Source: JAAYEA01 sp012689325 (GTDB lineage: Bacteria; Chloroflexota; Anaerolineae; JAAYEA01). Taken from it: 11,156 nucleotides of DNA. Below, piece after piece: positions 1 through 6,084 of the stretch (position 1 is the first letter of the stretch; each line of letters begins with the position of its first letter). The stretch spans positions 1 through 11,156 of the forward strand of contig DAITVZ010000104.1 in the NCBI GenBank assembly GCA_036841525.1, in the 5' to 3' direction. Under the pieces are notes generated by a model, which was not told the DNA's origin, ran no database searches, and worked only from the letters and a program-made list of their open reading frames with translations. A program made the position numbers and the translations under genes.

Positions 1-344
1 GGGAGGGGCGCTCGCTGGCACCGCTCCTCCGCGGCGAGTCCCCCGCCGACTGGCCCGACGACTCTTTCGCCGAGTTCCACGGCCAGCGCTACTACTGGAC
101 CCAGCGCCTCGTCTGGGCGGGCCGTTACAAGTATGTCTTTAACGCCTTCGATTTCGACGAGCTGTACGACCTGCGCGCGGACCCTTACGAGATGCGCAAC
201 CTGGCGGGCGACCCCGGGCATCAGGGCGTGCTGGAGGAGATGGTCGGGCGGATGTGGACGCACATCCGCGCCATAGGAGACGAGAACATGCTGCACTCGC
301 AGTATGGGTCGCTGCGCTTCGCCCCGCTGGGTCCGGGCGCCTAG
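1..344 (+). CDS. Sulfatase, C-terminal fragment (5' end outside window)
   Basis: This is the last 113 codons of a gene that begins before the window; the first complete codon is at position 3 and the stop TAG is at 342-344. The visible part resembles the C-terminal subdomain of alkaline-phosphatase-fold (type I) sulfatases: an R-Y-K-Y-V-F-N segment, then D-E-L-Y-D-L-R-A-D-P-Y-E-M-R-N-L, the usual 'LYDL..DP.E..NL' signature, followed by a helical tail. Family members hydrolyse sulfate esters on glycans, lipids or small molecules. The catalytic Cys/Ser that becomes formylglycine and the metal ligands lie upstream of the window, so activity and substrate cannot be judged. A phosphonate or phosphate monoester hydrolase of the same fold is a possible alternative. 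The gene ends about 470 bases before the next gene, so it is probably a separate unit. Confidence 0.85.
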   Translation, partial: EGRSLAPLLRGESPADWPDDSFAEFHGQRYYWTQRLVWAGRYKYVFNAFDFDELYDLRADPYEMRNLAGDPGHQGVLEEMVGRMWTHIRAIGDENMLHSQYGSLRFAPLGPGA

Positions 345-362
345 ACGGACAGCCCGCCCGGG
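332..362 (+). terminator. GC-rich inverted repeat at the sulfatase 3' end
   Basis: The arms CCGGGCG (333-339) and CGCCCGG (355-361) are perfect complements of 7 bp, extendable by one G-U pair, with a 15-nt loop that contains the stop codon. No T-tract follows, so it is not a classical intrinsic terminator. It may act as a 3' mRNA-stabilising hairpin or be incidental in GC-rich DNA. Confidence 0.25.
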
Positions 363-653
363 GTGGTCGGCAAGGTGTTACTGTTACGGTAACCCCCTTC
401 CCCGTAGCACTCCCCCGCTGATTGCTCCTCGTTTGGCACTTCTGGCGGCTGCCGATGTACTGGCGCTGGGATTCTGCATCTACGTAAGGCGATTGGAAGA
501 CCGCTGTGCGAGAAAGGGGCGAAGCAAGTACGAGAGGGCCTCTTGTGGCCATCGATGCGGTACGAGCTGAAAGGATCTTCAGTTTGAGTGAGATCATGAT
601 ATGATTCAGTTGGAATTGGAGAATCCTCGTAATCGAGTTAGCATCTCGCTTAC
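363..653. other. Intergenic stretch without a recognisable gene
   Basis: About 290 bases after the sulfatase show no frame with protein-like composition on either strand. Composition is mixed and richer in AT toward 570-610. The only patterns noted are a short palindrome GTTAC-G-GTAAC (383-393) and a small ATCAT-GAT-ATGAT palindrome (593-605). The latter includes a TATGAT hexamer (600-605) resembling a -10 box, with only a poor -35 (TTCAGT, 578-583, 16-nt spacer). A promoter for the downstream URO-D-like gene may lie here, but this is weak. Confidence 0.3.
383..393. promoter_or_regulatory. Small palindrome, possible operator
   Basis: The sequence is GTTAC-G-GTAAC, two perfect 5-bp arms around one base, in an intergenic setting 39 bases after the sulfatase stop. 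Short TTAC/GTAA dyads are typical half-sites of LacI/GntR-type regulators, but no regulator gene is in view and the dyad is short enough to arise by chance. Confidence 0.15.
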
Positions 654-748
654 AGGAGGGTTCCTCGGCATGGAATGCCGCAACCGACTCGCGCAAACGC
701 TTCACCGCCGAGCAGAAGGTGGCTATCTTGCGGCGCCATCTGGCGGTA
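654..748 (+). pseudogene. Scrap of an IS3-type transposase (OrfA N-terminus)
   Basis: In the frame starting at 692 the DNA reads R-K-R-F-T-A-E-Q-K-V-A-I-L-R-R-H-L-A-V. This is the conserved opening of the helix-turn-helix OrfA protein of IS3-family elements (and related transposases), usually written R(K/R)FTAEQKVAILR.HL. A good ribosome-binding site, AGGAGGG (654-660), precedes an ATG at 670, but that ATG is out of frame with the recognisable peptide, so at least one indel has occurred. After about 20 codons the similarity stops and the frame runs to a TGA at 815. The rest of OrfA, the whole of OrfB and the inverted ends are not visible. I read it as a relic of an insertion next to the URO-D-like gene. 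The match is from memory of the family and is short. Confidence 0.5.
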
Positions 749-802
749 TTTGGCGGCGCAGGAAACGATGCGTGCAGCTCTGGGCTCACGCTGGAGAGAT
801 TC

Positions 803-807
803 GGAGG
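803..807 (+). promoter_or_regulatory. Shine-Dalgarno site deciding the URO-D-like start
   Basis: GGAGG ends 6 bases before the ATG at 814. It supports 814 rather than the in-frame starts at 601 or 670, whose translations (an Arg-rich, low-complexity stretch overlapping a transposase relic) do not resemble protein. Confidence 0.6.
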
Positions 808-813
808 TACTTC

Positions 814-1968
814 ATGACCAAGGAGATCGCCGACCTTTGGTCCGCCTACGCCCGGCGGGAGAACTCCCGCGTGCCGATCACCTTTGCCTGCGATGAGCAA
901 GTCTGGCTGAAGGTAGCAGGGCATACCTTCCGTGAGTTCTACACCGATCCGGTGGTGCATCTGCGCGCGCAACTGGAAGGCAGACGCTGGTTCAGCGAGC
1001 ACGTGGCCGGCGACATGCCGCCCGAGCCGGAGCACTGCACCGTCGGCGTGCAGCTGTGGATGGCCGAGAACGAGTTTTTTGGTTGCGAGGTCGTTTATCA
1101 GGAGGACGACTATGCCTGGGCCATGCCGCTGCGCTGGGGGCGGGATGATCTGTTACATTATCTCGCCGACCTCGACCCGGAAGAGCAGGTGCGTCGCGAA
1201 TCGGCCTGGCGGATGTACCAATCGCTGCGCGAACTGGCCGAGGGGCTGAGCTTCGCCGATCGCTCGGTGGAGGTCGCGACGCCGGGGCAGAGCACGCATG
1301 GCATTTTCACCAAAGCGGCGGAGCTTCGTGGGCTGGAACGAATGTGCCTCGATCTCTACGAAGCGCCCGATTTCGCCGAGCGCTTCCTGGAGCTGGTGAC
1401 GGATAAGACCATCGCGCGGATCAAAACGTGGCACAAGCTGACCACTGGCCACGAACCAGAGCTGCCCATGGACAGGCCTTTTCACTTTTGCGATGACAGC
1501 CTGCAGCTTCTTTCAGCCCCGATGTATGAGCGCTTTGTCCTGCCCTGCCACGAGCGGCTCTATGCGACCATGGCTACCGGTGAGCGCCGCCTGCACCTCT
1601 GCGGACACGCCGCGCAACACTATGCCAGCCTGCGACGGAGGCTGAACGTGACCACCATTGATGGCCCCGGTCCGTTCGTAGACTATGGCCGCCATCTACG
1701 CGAGCTGGGGCCGGACTTTGCTTTTGGCGCGCAAACCGATCACTCGGTGCTGGAGCACGGGTCAGAGGCCGACGTGGAGCGGATGATGCGCGGGATGCTC
1801 ATTCCGCAGACCAAGGTCCCGGGGCGCTTTCAGATCGTGGGCTTCCTTTCGCGGCAGACGCCGCTGCGTAACGTCAAGGCCTGCTATCAGTATGGTCGGC
1901 GTTATGGCGGTATCGGCGGTGAGGCTGGCAGTTCTGAGGAAATGCCCAGCCCCGATGACTCACGGTAG
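814..1968 (+). CDS. Uroporphyrinogen decarboxylase-fold protein (MtaA/MtbA/URO-D superfamily)
   Basis: 384 residues, near the usual 330-390 for the superfamily. Family features visible: the G-I-F-T-K-A substrate-barrel segment around residue 165 (GPFT in relatives), then L-E-R-M-C-L-D-L-Y-E-A-P-D-F; L-S-A-P-M-Y-E-R-F-V-L-P, equivalent to 'lSPemyeefvlPy'; H261-L-C263-G-H265, the H-x-C pattern that binds zinc in methyltransferases such as MtaA/MtbA; and a terminal G-F-L-S-R-Q-T-P-L-R-N-V segment. The H-x-C motif argues for a zinc-thiolate methyltransferase or related demethylase rather than a heme-pathway HemE, which lacks that motif. No corrinoid-binding partner, corrinoid activase or heme gene is in the window, so the methyl donor and acceptor are unknown. 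Such orphan URO-D homologs are common in anaerobic catabolic clusters. It is separated by about 730 bases from the GRE cluster, so co-transcription is uncertain. Cytoplasmic; no signal peptide. Confidence 0.85.
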   Translation: MTKEIADLWSAYARRENSRVPITFACDEQVWLKVAGHTFREFYTDPVVHLRAQLEGRRWFSEHVAGDMPPEPEHCTVGVQLWMAENEFFGCEVVYQEDDYAWAMPLRWGRDDLLHYLADLDPEEQVRRESAWRMYQSLRELAEGLSFADRSVEVATPGQSTHGIFTKAAELRGLERMCLDLYEAPDFAERFLELVTDKTIARIKTWHKLTTGHEPELPMDRPFHFCDDSLQLLSAPMYERFVLPCHERLYATMATGERRLHLCGHAAQHYASLRRRLNVTTIDGPGPFVDYGRHLRELGPDFAFGAQTDHSVLEHGSEADVERMMRGMLIPQTKVPGRFQIVGFLSRQTPLRNVKACYQYGRRYGGIGGEAGSSEEMPSPDDSR

Positions 1969-1981
1969 GGGGCTTTTCCTA

Positions 1982-2004
1982 GGCGAGTGTACCGCTAACT
2001 CGCT
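1982..2004 (+). terminator. Hairpin after the URO-D-like gene
   Basis: GCGAGT (1983-1988) pairs with ACTCGC (1998-2003) across a 9-nt loop, extendable by one G-U pair, starting 14 bases after the stop codon. No T-run follows. Its position suits a transcript end, but the lack of a U-tract keeps confidence low. Confidence 0.25.
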
Positions 2005-2360
2005 CAGCGCCACGAGCACCATGCAGACGCCGAGGGGCACAAGAGCGCTTGGGACGCCACAGACGAAAGGCCTGTCATTGATCGGGCCAAACTTACCAGG
2101 CATGGCCGCCCGATGTTTACCAACGATCACAAGGTGCGGAGGGCAAAAGATACGAGAGCTCGCGGATCCGGCCGTTCGTTTGGTTGATGGCTGACAAGGT
2201 CCAAAGTCCTCTTCTTGGCTAGGTTAGGGAACTCGTTCTATTGACCGAAGCAGCACCCAACAAACGTCGATCACGCAGTCTAGAAACACATGGCCCAGGA
2301 TAGCCAGGAAATTGACACTGCTGGATACGTATGGTTATCGGCTAATTCGTTCTGTGTTTA
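2005..2360. other. Gene-free stretch, AT-richer toward 2200-2360
   Basis: No frame on either strand looks like protein. The part from about 2210 to 2360 is clearly lower in GC than the surrounding genes, as expected for a regulatory region in a high-GC genome, so a promoter for the downstream activase-GH-GRE cluster may lie here. A TTGACA hexamer is present at 2312-2317, but the hexamer 17 bases on is TTATCG, a poor -10. An 8-bp palindrome ATACGTAT sits at 2325-2332. Confidence 0.3.
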
Positions 2361-2651
2361 TCTGATCTGTCCAGCAGTTCGGCGGGCCGGCGTTGGCGCG
2401 GGATGCGACGAAGCCGTTCCGCCCACGGGTGGTGGACTCGGTGGTGCTGGCGCGCGGCGACCGCGAGAGCCGCATTTGCCTTTATGCCGAGATCGCGTTC
2501 AATGGTCTCAACCTGGGTTCTGGTGCCGCGGGAAGCGGCCCATGGGTTGGCGGACGGCCATGTCCCGGAGCGCACGCCGCAGGGGACTAGTGCCATCAAC
2601 CGCGCCTTCAACGAACTCCCTGGCCTCGAGTCGGTCGTCGCTTGGTTCTGA
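2361..2651 (+). pseudogene. Coding-like debris, unrecognised
   Basis: GC rises sharply here. Two overlapping frames look protein-like in turn: the frame through about 2367-2500 (containing F-R-P-R-V-V-D-S-V-V-L-A-R-G-D and R-I-C-L-Y-A-E-I-A-F-N-G), then a second frame through about 2540-2651 (containing I-N-R-A-F-N-E-L-P-G-L-E-S-V-V) ending at TGA 2649-2651. A switch of frame in the middle with plausible composition on both sides is what a frameshifted gene remnant looks like. The second part weakly recalls the C-terminus of O-methyltransferases, but I would not assign it. It could also be chance open frame in GC-rich DNA. Confidence 0.2.
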
Positions 2652-2699
2652 GCGGGAAACACAAAGGTGGCGGTTTGCCCGGCCCCGGCGAGCTGCCGC

Positions 2700-3473
2700 A
2701 TGGAGATGAGGCAAGCTTTGCTCTCCGGCATCGTTTTCGATATCCGCGAGTTCGCCGTGCACGATGGGCCCGGCATTCGTACAACCGTGTTTCTCAAAGG
2801 CTGTCCGCTCTCTTGCTCGTGGTGCCACAACCCGGAAGGGATCTCGCGCGAGCCCCAAGCCATGCGCGGGCAGGCCGGCGAACGGGTGGTGGGCAAGCGC
2901 TATACGTCCGAGCAATTGGCCTACCTCCTCAATGGTCAAGCCAGCATACTGCGCGCCGCGGAGGGCGGCATCACGTTCTCGGGAGGGGAGCCCCTCTTGC
3001 AGGCTCCATTCCTGGCGGAGGTCATCGGCAGGCTGGCCGGTATCCATGTCTTGCTGGATACCTCCGGCTGTGCCAGCGAAGCGGATTTTCGCATGGTGGC
3101 CGAGAGAAGCGACATGGTCTACTATGATCTCAAGCTCATGGATCGACAAGCACACCGACGCGAGGCCGGGGTGGACAACGCCCCGATCTTGCACAATCTT
3201 CAGGTGCTGGCCACGCTGGCGATCCCGTTTGTGGTCCGGGTTCCCCTGGTGCCCGGGGTCACGGACACCGAGGCCAACCTGGCCGCCATCGGCGCCGCGG
3301 TGCAGGGGTTGCCCGGCTTGGTGGGCGTGGACCTGCTCCCATATAACAAGGCGGCCGGGGGCAAGTACCGCGCCGTCGGCATGGATTTCCGGCCAAGCTA
3401 TGACGAGACCCGACCGGTCAACGTCAACACGGAGCCCTTCCGCCGCCTGGGCGTCCAAGCCCGGGTGAGATGA
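2700..3473 (+). CDS. Glycyl radical enzyme activating enzyme (radical SAM, PflA-type)
   Basis: 257 residues from the ATG at 2700. This radical SAM enzyme would reductively cleave S-adenosylmethionine and abstract hydrogen from the glycine of its partner GRE, almost certainly the one encoded at 6081-8171. Visible: the family opening F-D-I-R-E-F-A-V-H-D-G-P-G-I-R-T-T; the 4Fe-4S motif C35-x3-C39-x2-C42 in K-G-C-P-L-S-C-S-W-C-H-N-P-E; the SAM-binding G-G-E at 95-97 in T-F-S-G-G-E-P-L; D-T-S-G near 110; and Y-Y-D-L-K near 130. The second ferredoxin-like insert (two extra cysteine clusters) found in many GRE activases such as those for glycerol dehydratase or choline lyase is missing, so it is of the short PflA type. 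Start choice is uncertain: ATG 2700 or 2706, or GTG 2667, are in frame and none has a strong ribosome site. 2700 gives the usual short N-terminus. It ends in ATGA, overlapping a 43-codon frame. Confidence 0.93.
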   Translation: MEMRQALLSGIVFDIREFAVHDGPGIRTTVFLKGCPLSCSWCHNPEGISREPQAMRGQAGERVVGKRYTSEQLAYLLNGQASILRAAEGGITFSGGEPLLQAPFLAEVIGRLAGIHVLLDTSGCASEADFRMVAERSDMVYYDLKLMDRQAHRREAGVDNAPILHNLQVLATLAIPFVVRVPLVPGVTDTEANLAAIGAAVQGLPGLVGVDLLPYNKAAGGKYRAVGMDFRPSYDETRPVNVNTEPFRRLGVQARVR

Positions 3474-3601
3474 GCGCCGGCGAGGCGGTGGTGTGGCGCT
3501 GGCCTTGGAGCCATCTCGGGGGGAAGGCGATGGGTAACGAGAACGTCCGGGCCCCGTTCGTGGCGAGCAACGATGAGGCATCACCGGAGGCGCGGCGATG
3601 A
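3470..3601 (+). CDS. Possible 43-residue small protein bridging activase and hydrolase
   Basis: An ATG at 3470 overlaps the activase stop as ATGA, and the frame runs 43 codons to a TGA at 3599-3601 that overlaps the ATG of the next gene, again as ATGA. The product begins M-S-A-G-E-A-V-V-W-R-W-P-W and ends P-E-A-R-R; it is Trp-rich at the start and hydrophilic after. The exact fit at both ends is the pattern of translationally coupled operon genes. Against it: no independent ribosome site, no recognised family, and GC-rich DNA often holds short open frames. It may be a genuine small protein, a coupling device that carries ribosomes to the hydrolase start, or chance. Confidence 0.3.
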   Translation: MSAGEAVVWRWPWSHLGGKAMGNENVRAPFVASNDEASPEARR

Positions 3602-6003
3602 AAAGAGTCTACACTTCCTTCTTCCTGCACGGCAACATGTGCTACGATCGCTACACCAAGCAGGAGATACGAGCCAAGTTCCCGCTCATCTATGCCAACG
3701 GCATCCGGGCGATGGCCAAGTTCCCCGAGGTGACCGCGCACATCGACTTTCCGGGCCTGACCCTGCTGAGCCTGAAGCACCATGCTCCCTGGCTTCTGGA
3801 GGAGCTCCAGCCGCTCATTGATCGCGGCCAAGTCATCATGGTCGGCTGCCAGTACGCCGCCAGCCACGCGATGTGCGCCGATGAGGAGAGCGATCTGGTG
3901 GCGGACCGCGTGACGATGGAGATGATACGCGACGAGCTCAAGCCAGAGATCGCCGCCTTCTTTCCTCAGGAGAGCCCCTTTCATCCGCAGCACCCGTACA
4001 TCATGGGCGAGATCGGCGCCGTGCGCCTGATCGAGATGCCGGAGGGATGGGCGCGGCCTCGGCGCGTGCAAGGCATCAACGGAAGCGAGGTGATCGTCTA
4101 CCCGGCCAGCAGCGCGACGGTCCGCCTGAACAAGCTGGAGGAGTACTATGACACCCACCAGGACGGCGATTTTGTCATGACCGGCGGCGATTTCGAGATG
4201 CTTGGCCGGGTCGAGGAATTCGTCGCCAACATGCAAGAGCTGGCGGAAAGGGGCAAGATCATCGAGTGGACGACCATGGAGCGCTACGAGCGCGAGATCG
4301 GCGTCCCGGGGATCCAGAAGGCGCCCACGCCGGGCGGGCATGCCCCAGAAGAGCGCGAGCCCAGCCCCAGCTTCTCGCGGTGGGTCAGCGACCCGGAGGA
4401 CATGGTCTGGCATGGCCAGGCCGTGCACACGCTGGACGCTGTTCGAACGGCGGGTTTCGCCAAGGTGGCTGCCGAACTTCATGGCCTCGGGACGGTGGAC
4501 GCCCCTCTGTCGCAGGCGTGGACCACGGAGCCGGATAACGTCTGGGACCACCACTTTGAGCACGTGCTCGAATATCCCGAAACCGAGGCCAAATACCTGA
4601 CGGTGGACGGCACGTCGACGCTTCTCTCCCGCGCCTGGCATCACCTGCTCATTGGCCTGAACTCCGATGCCAGTGGGTGGGTGCCGTGGGCGCCTCGCAC
4701 GCGGCACCGCCAGATCGCGTTGCAGACGTCGCGCGCCCTGGCGCAGGAACTGCTATGGCGATTCGCGGGACGGGTTGCCGCCAAGATAGCGCCGCCGACC
4801 AGCCAGGCCGACGGTTATCTGCTGGCGCTCAACGCCGCCCCCGCTCGGACCGTGGAGGTAAACGTGGAGACGTCGGCGCCCCAGCGCTTTGTGGGAGCTG
4901 ATGGAACGCCCATCCCCACGGCCACCCGCCTGGAGAATGGCAAGTGGTCGGCGACGGCCCGTGTGGCGCTGCCCGCCTACGGCTATCGGATGCTGGGGCT
5001 TCAGGCCAGCGACCTCGTGGAGACGGCGCGCTGGCGCGAGGGAGCTGCCGTCCGCTTTGCAGGCAAGCAGGCCTCGTTGTCGGACGGCGCGTTGCTCGTG
5101 CAGGAGGGCGACCAGCAGGTGCAGGTGACCTTCTCGCCCTTCGCCCTCTCCGATCCCGCTGGGATGGCGGAGGCAGAGGTGTTGGCGCCGACGTGGGCGC
5201 TAGCCAAGACGCGGGTTCGTCAGACCATGCTGGGTGCCGACCTGGAGGTTTTGGACGAGCTGGCTTGGGCAGTCTGGATGCGGTTGGTGATTGGCCTGCG
5301 GGAAGAGCGCGTGGACGTGTCGGTGGAGGTGTATGTGGACGCGCCACGCCGCATCGGCAAGATCAGATTCGATCCTCAGGGCATTCTGCTCGCGTTTCGT
5401 GGCCAGCCAGGCGCGGCGTTCTACGACATCCCCTATGCGGTCATCCGGCACCCTTACGACGCCGCCTCCTTCGTGGCTGCGCAGCGCTTCGCTGCCATCG
5501 AGGGGCAGGAGATGTCTTTCGGCCTGGTCGCCTTGGCGGGCAATCAGAGCTTTCAGGTGGTTGGCCAGGAGGGGGTCGTCGCGGCAGCCCTGGGCGCCTC
5601 GAAGCAAGCCAGGCCCGCCAGGCGGCCGGAGTGCAACATCCGCCTGGATGGGACGGCGCAGCATGTGGTCATCCCTGATGCGGATGCGCTTCTGGATCGC
5701 TACGACCACCGCTTTGTGCTCGTGTTTGCTGATCGCACGGGGGTGGCGCTGGCTGCCCGGCGGCTGCGCACGGGCGTGCCGCTGCTGGAGGTCTCGCCCA
5801 GCGGCGAGGAATGGCCGCCGCAAAGGACCCTGCTAGCCATGGGCCCTGATACGGCGCATGTGACGGCCTTCCGAACGACGCGCCTAGGGCCCGAGATCGT
5901 CGCCAACGACATGAGCGGCGAGCCCAGCACGGTGTGGTGCGAGGGGGCCTCCTCCGACCTGGTCGGGTACGGTGTGGCCAAGCTGCGCCTCTCCCGCCGG
6001 TGA
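3598..6003 (+). CDS. GH57/GH38-like glycoside hydrolase, two-domain
   Basis: 801 residues; ATG at 3598 has GGAGG (3586-3590) 7 bases upstream. The first ~270 residues look like the seven-stranded (beta/alpha) barrel shared by GH57, GH38 and polysaccharide deacetylases: a segment on G-Q-V-I-M-V-G-C-Q-Y-A-A-S-H resembles the GH57 'G.iel..~yyHp' strand; F-F-P-Q-E125 sits where GH57 enzymes have the nucleophile Glu (W-x-P-E); and G-G-D198-F-E-M-L-G-R matches the D-x-E-x-(F/L)-G region that carries the GH57 acid/base Asp. Residues ~280-400 are helical (R-A-W-H-H-L-L near 344). Residues ~400-801 are beta-rich and recall the GH38 C-terminal sandwich, including F-Y-D-I-P-Y-A-V followed by A-A-Q-R-F. 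No signal peptide, so it should act in the cytoplasm on imported oligosaccharide or glycoside. It would be a retaining glycosidase or glucanotransferase; specificity is unknown. It lies between a GRE activase and its GRE, implying that its product feeds the radical enzyme. Confidence 0.75.
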   Translation: MKRVYTSFFLHGNMCYDRYTKQEIRAKFPLIYANGIRAMAKFPEVTAHIDFPGLTLLSLKHHAPWLLEELQPLIDRGQVIMVGCQYAASHAMCADEESDLVADRVTMEMIRDELKPEIAAFFPQESPFHPQHPYIMGEIGAVRLIEMPEGWARPRRVQGINGSEVIVYPASSATVRLNKLEEYYDTHQDGDFVMTGGDFEMLGRVEEFVANMQELAERGKIIEWTTMERYEREIGVPGIQKAPTPGGHAPEEREPSPSFSRWVSDPEDMVWHGQAVHTLDAVRTAGFAKVAAELHGLGTVDAPLSQAWTTEPDNVWDHHFEHVLEYPETEAKYLTVDGTSTLLSRAWHHLLIGLNSDASGWVPWAPRTRHRQIALQTSRALAQELLWRFAGRVAAKIAPPTSQADGYLLALNAAPARTVEVNVETSAPQRFVGADGTPIPTATRLENGKWSATARVALPAYGYRMLGLQASDLVETARWREGAAVRFAGKQASLSDGALLVQEGDQQVQVTFSPFALSDPAGMAEAEVLAPTWALAKTRVRQTMLGADLEVLDELAWAVWMRLVIGLREERVDVSVEVYVDAPRRIGKIRFDPQGILLAFRGQPGAAFYDIPYAVIRHPYDAASFVAAQRFAAIEGQEMSFGLVALAGNQSFQVVGQEGVVAAALGASKQARPARRPECNIRLDGTAQHVVIPDADALLDRYDHRFVLVFADRTGVALAARRLRTGVPLLEVSPSGEEWPPQRTLLAMGPDTAHVTAFRTTRLGPEIVANDMSGEPSTVWCEGASSDLVGYGVAKLRLSRR

Positions 6004-6024
6004 GGGATCAGCGAGGGGGACATC

Positions 6025-6084
6025 ATGGGGGGGCCACCCTATCTGGCTGGACACGCTGGCCCCGAGGGAGAGCTGGAGAGATGA
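6025..6084 (+). CDS. Possible 19-residue leader-like frame before the GRE
   Basis: ATG 6025 is preceded by a purine-rich site GAGGGGG (6013-6019, 5-base spacing) and the frame runs M-G-G-P-P-Y-L-A-G-H-A-G-P-E-G-E-L-E-R to a TGA at 6082-6084 that overlaps the GRE start as ATGA. The GRE has its own GGAGAG just before its ATG. A short translated leader coupled to the GRE would explain the arrangement, but a frame this short is easily chance. Confidence 0.2.
   Translation: MGGPPYLAGHAGPEGELER

Noticed and set aside
601..813. N-terminal extension of the URO-D-like gene from ATG 601 or ATG 670
   Set aside because: The translation is Arg-rich and non-homologous and overlaps a transposase relic in another frame; ATG 814 has GGAGG at good spacing and gives a normal family N-terminus.
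2312..2340. TTGACA hexamer as a sigma-70 promoter
   Set aside because: The -10 at 17-base spacing is TTATCG, a poor match, and the activase start is about 360 bases away. Left as a note only.
2667..2699. GTG 2667 as the activase start
   Set aside because: The added 11 residues (Cys- and Pro-rich) do not resemble activase N-termini. ATG 2700 is preferred, though no start has a strong ribosome site.
3424..4707. Long antisense open frame opposite the hydrolase
   Set aside because: Same reasoning: the sense strand carries the barrel motifs and a ribosome site, and the antisense frame has none.
5934..6080. GRE start upstream, inside the hydrolase gene
   Set aside because: The added residues are Gly/Arg-rich shadow sequence of the hydrolase; ATG 6081 follows GGAGAG and begins a normal helix.
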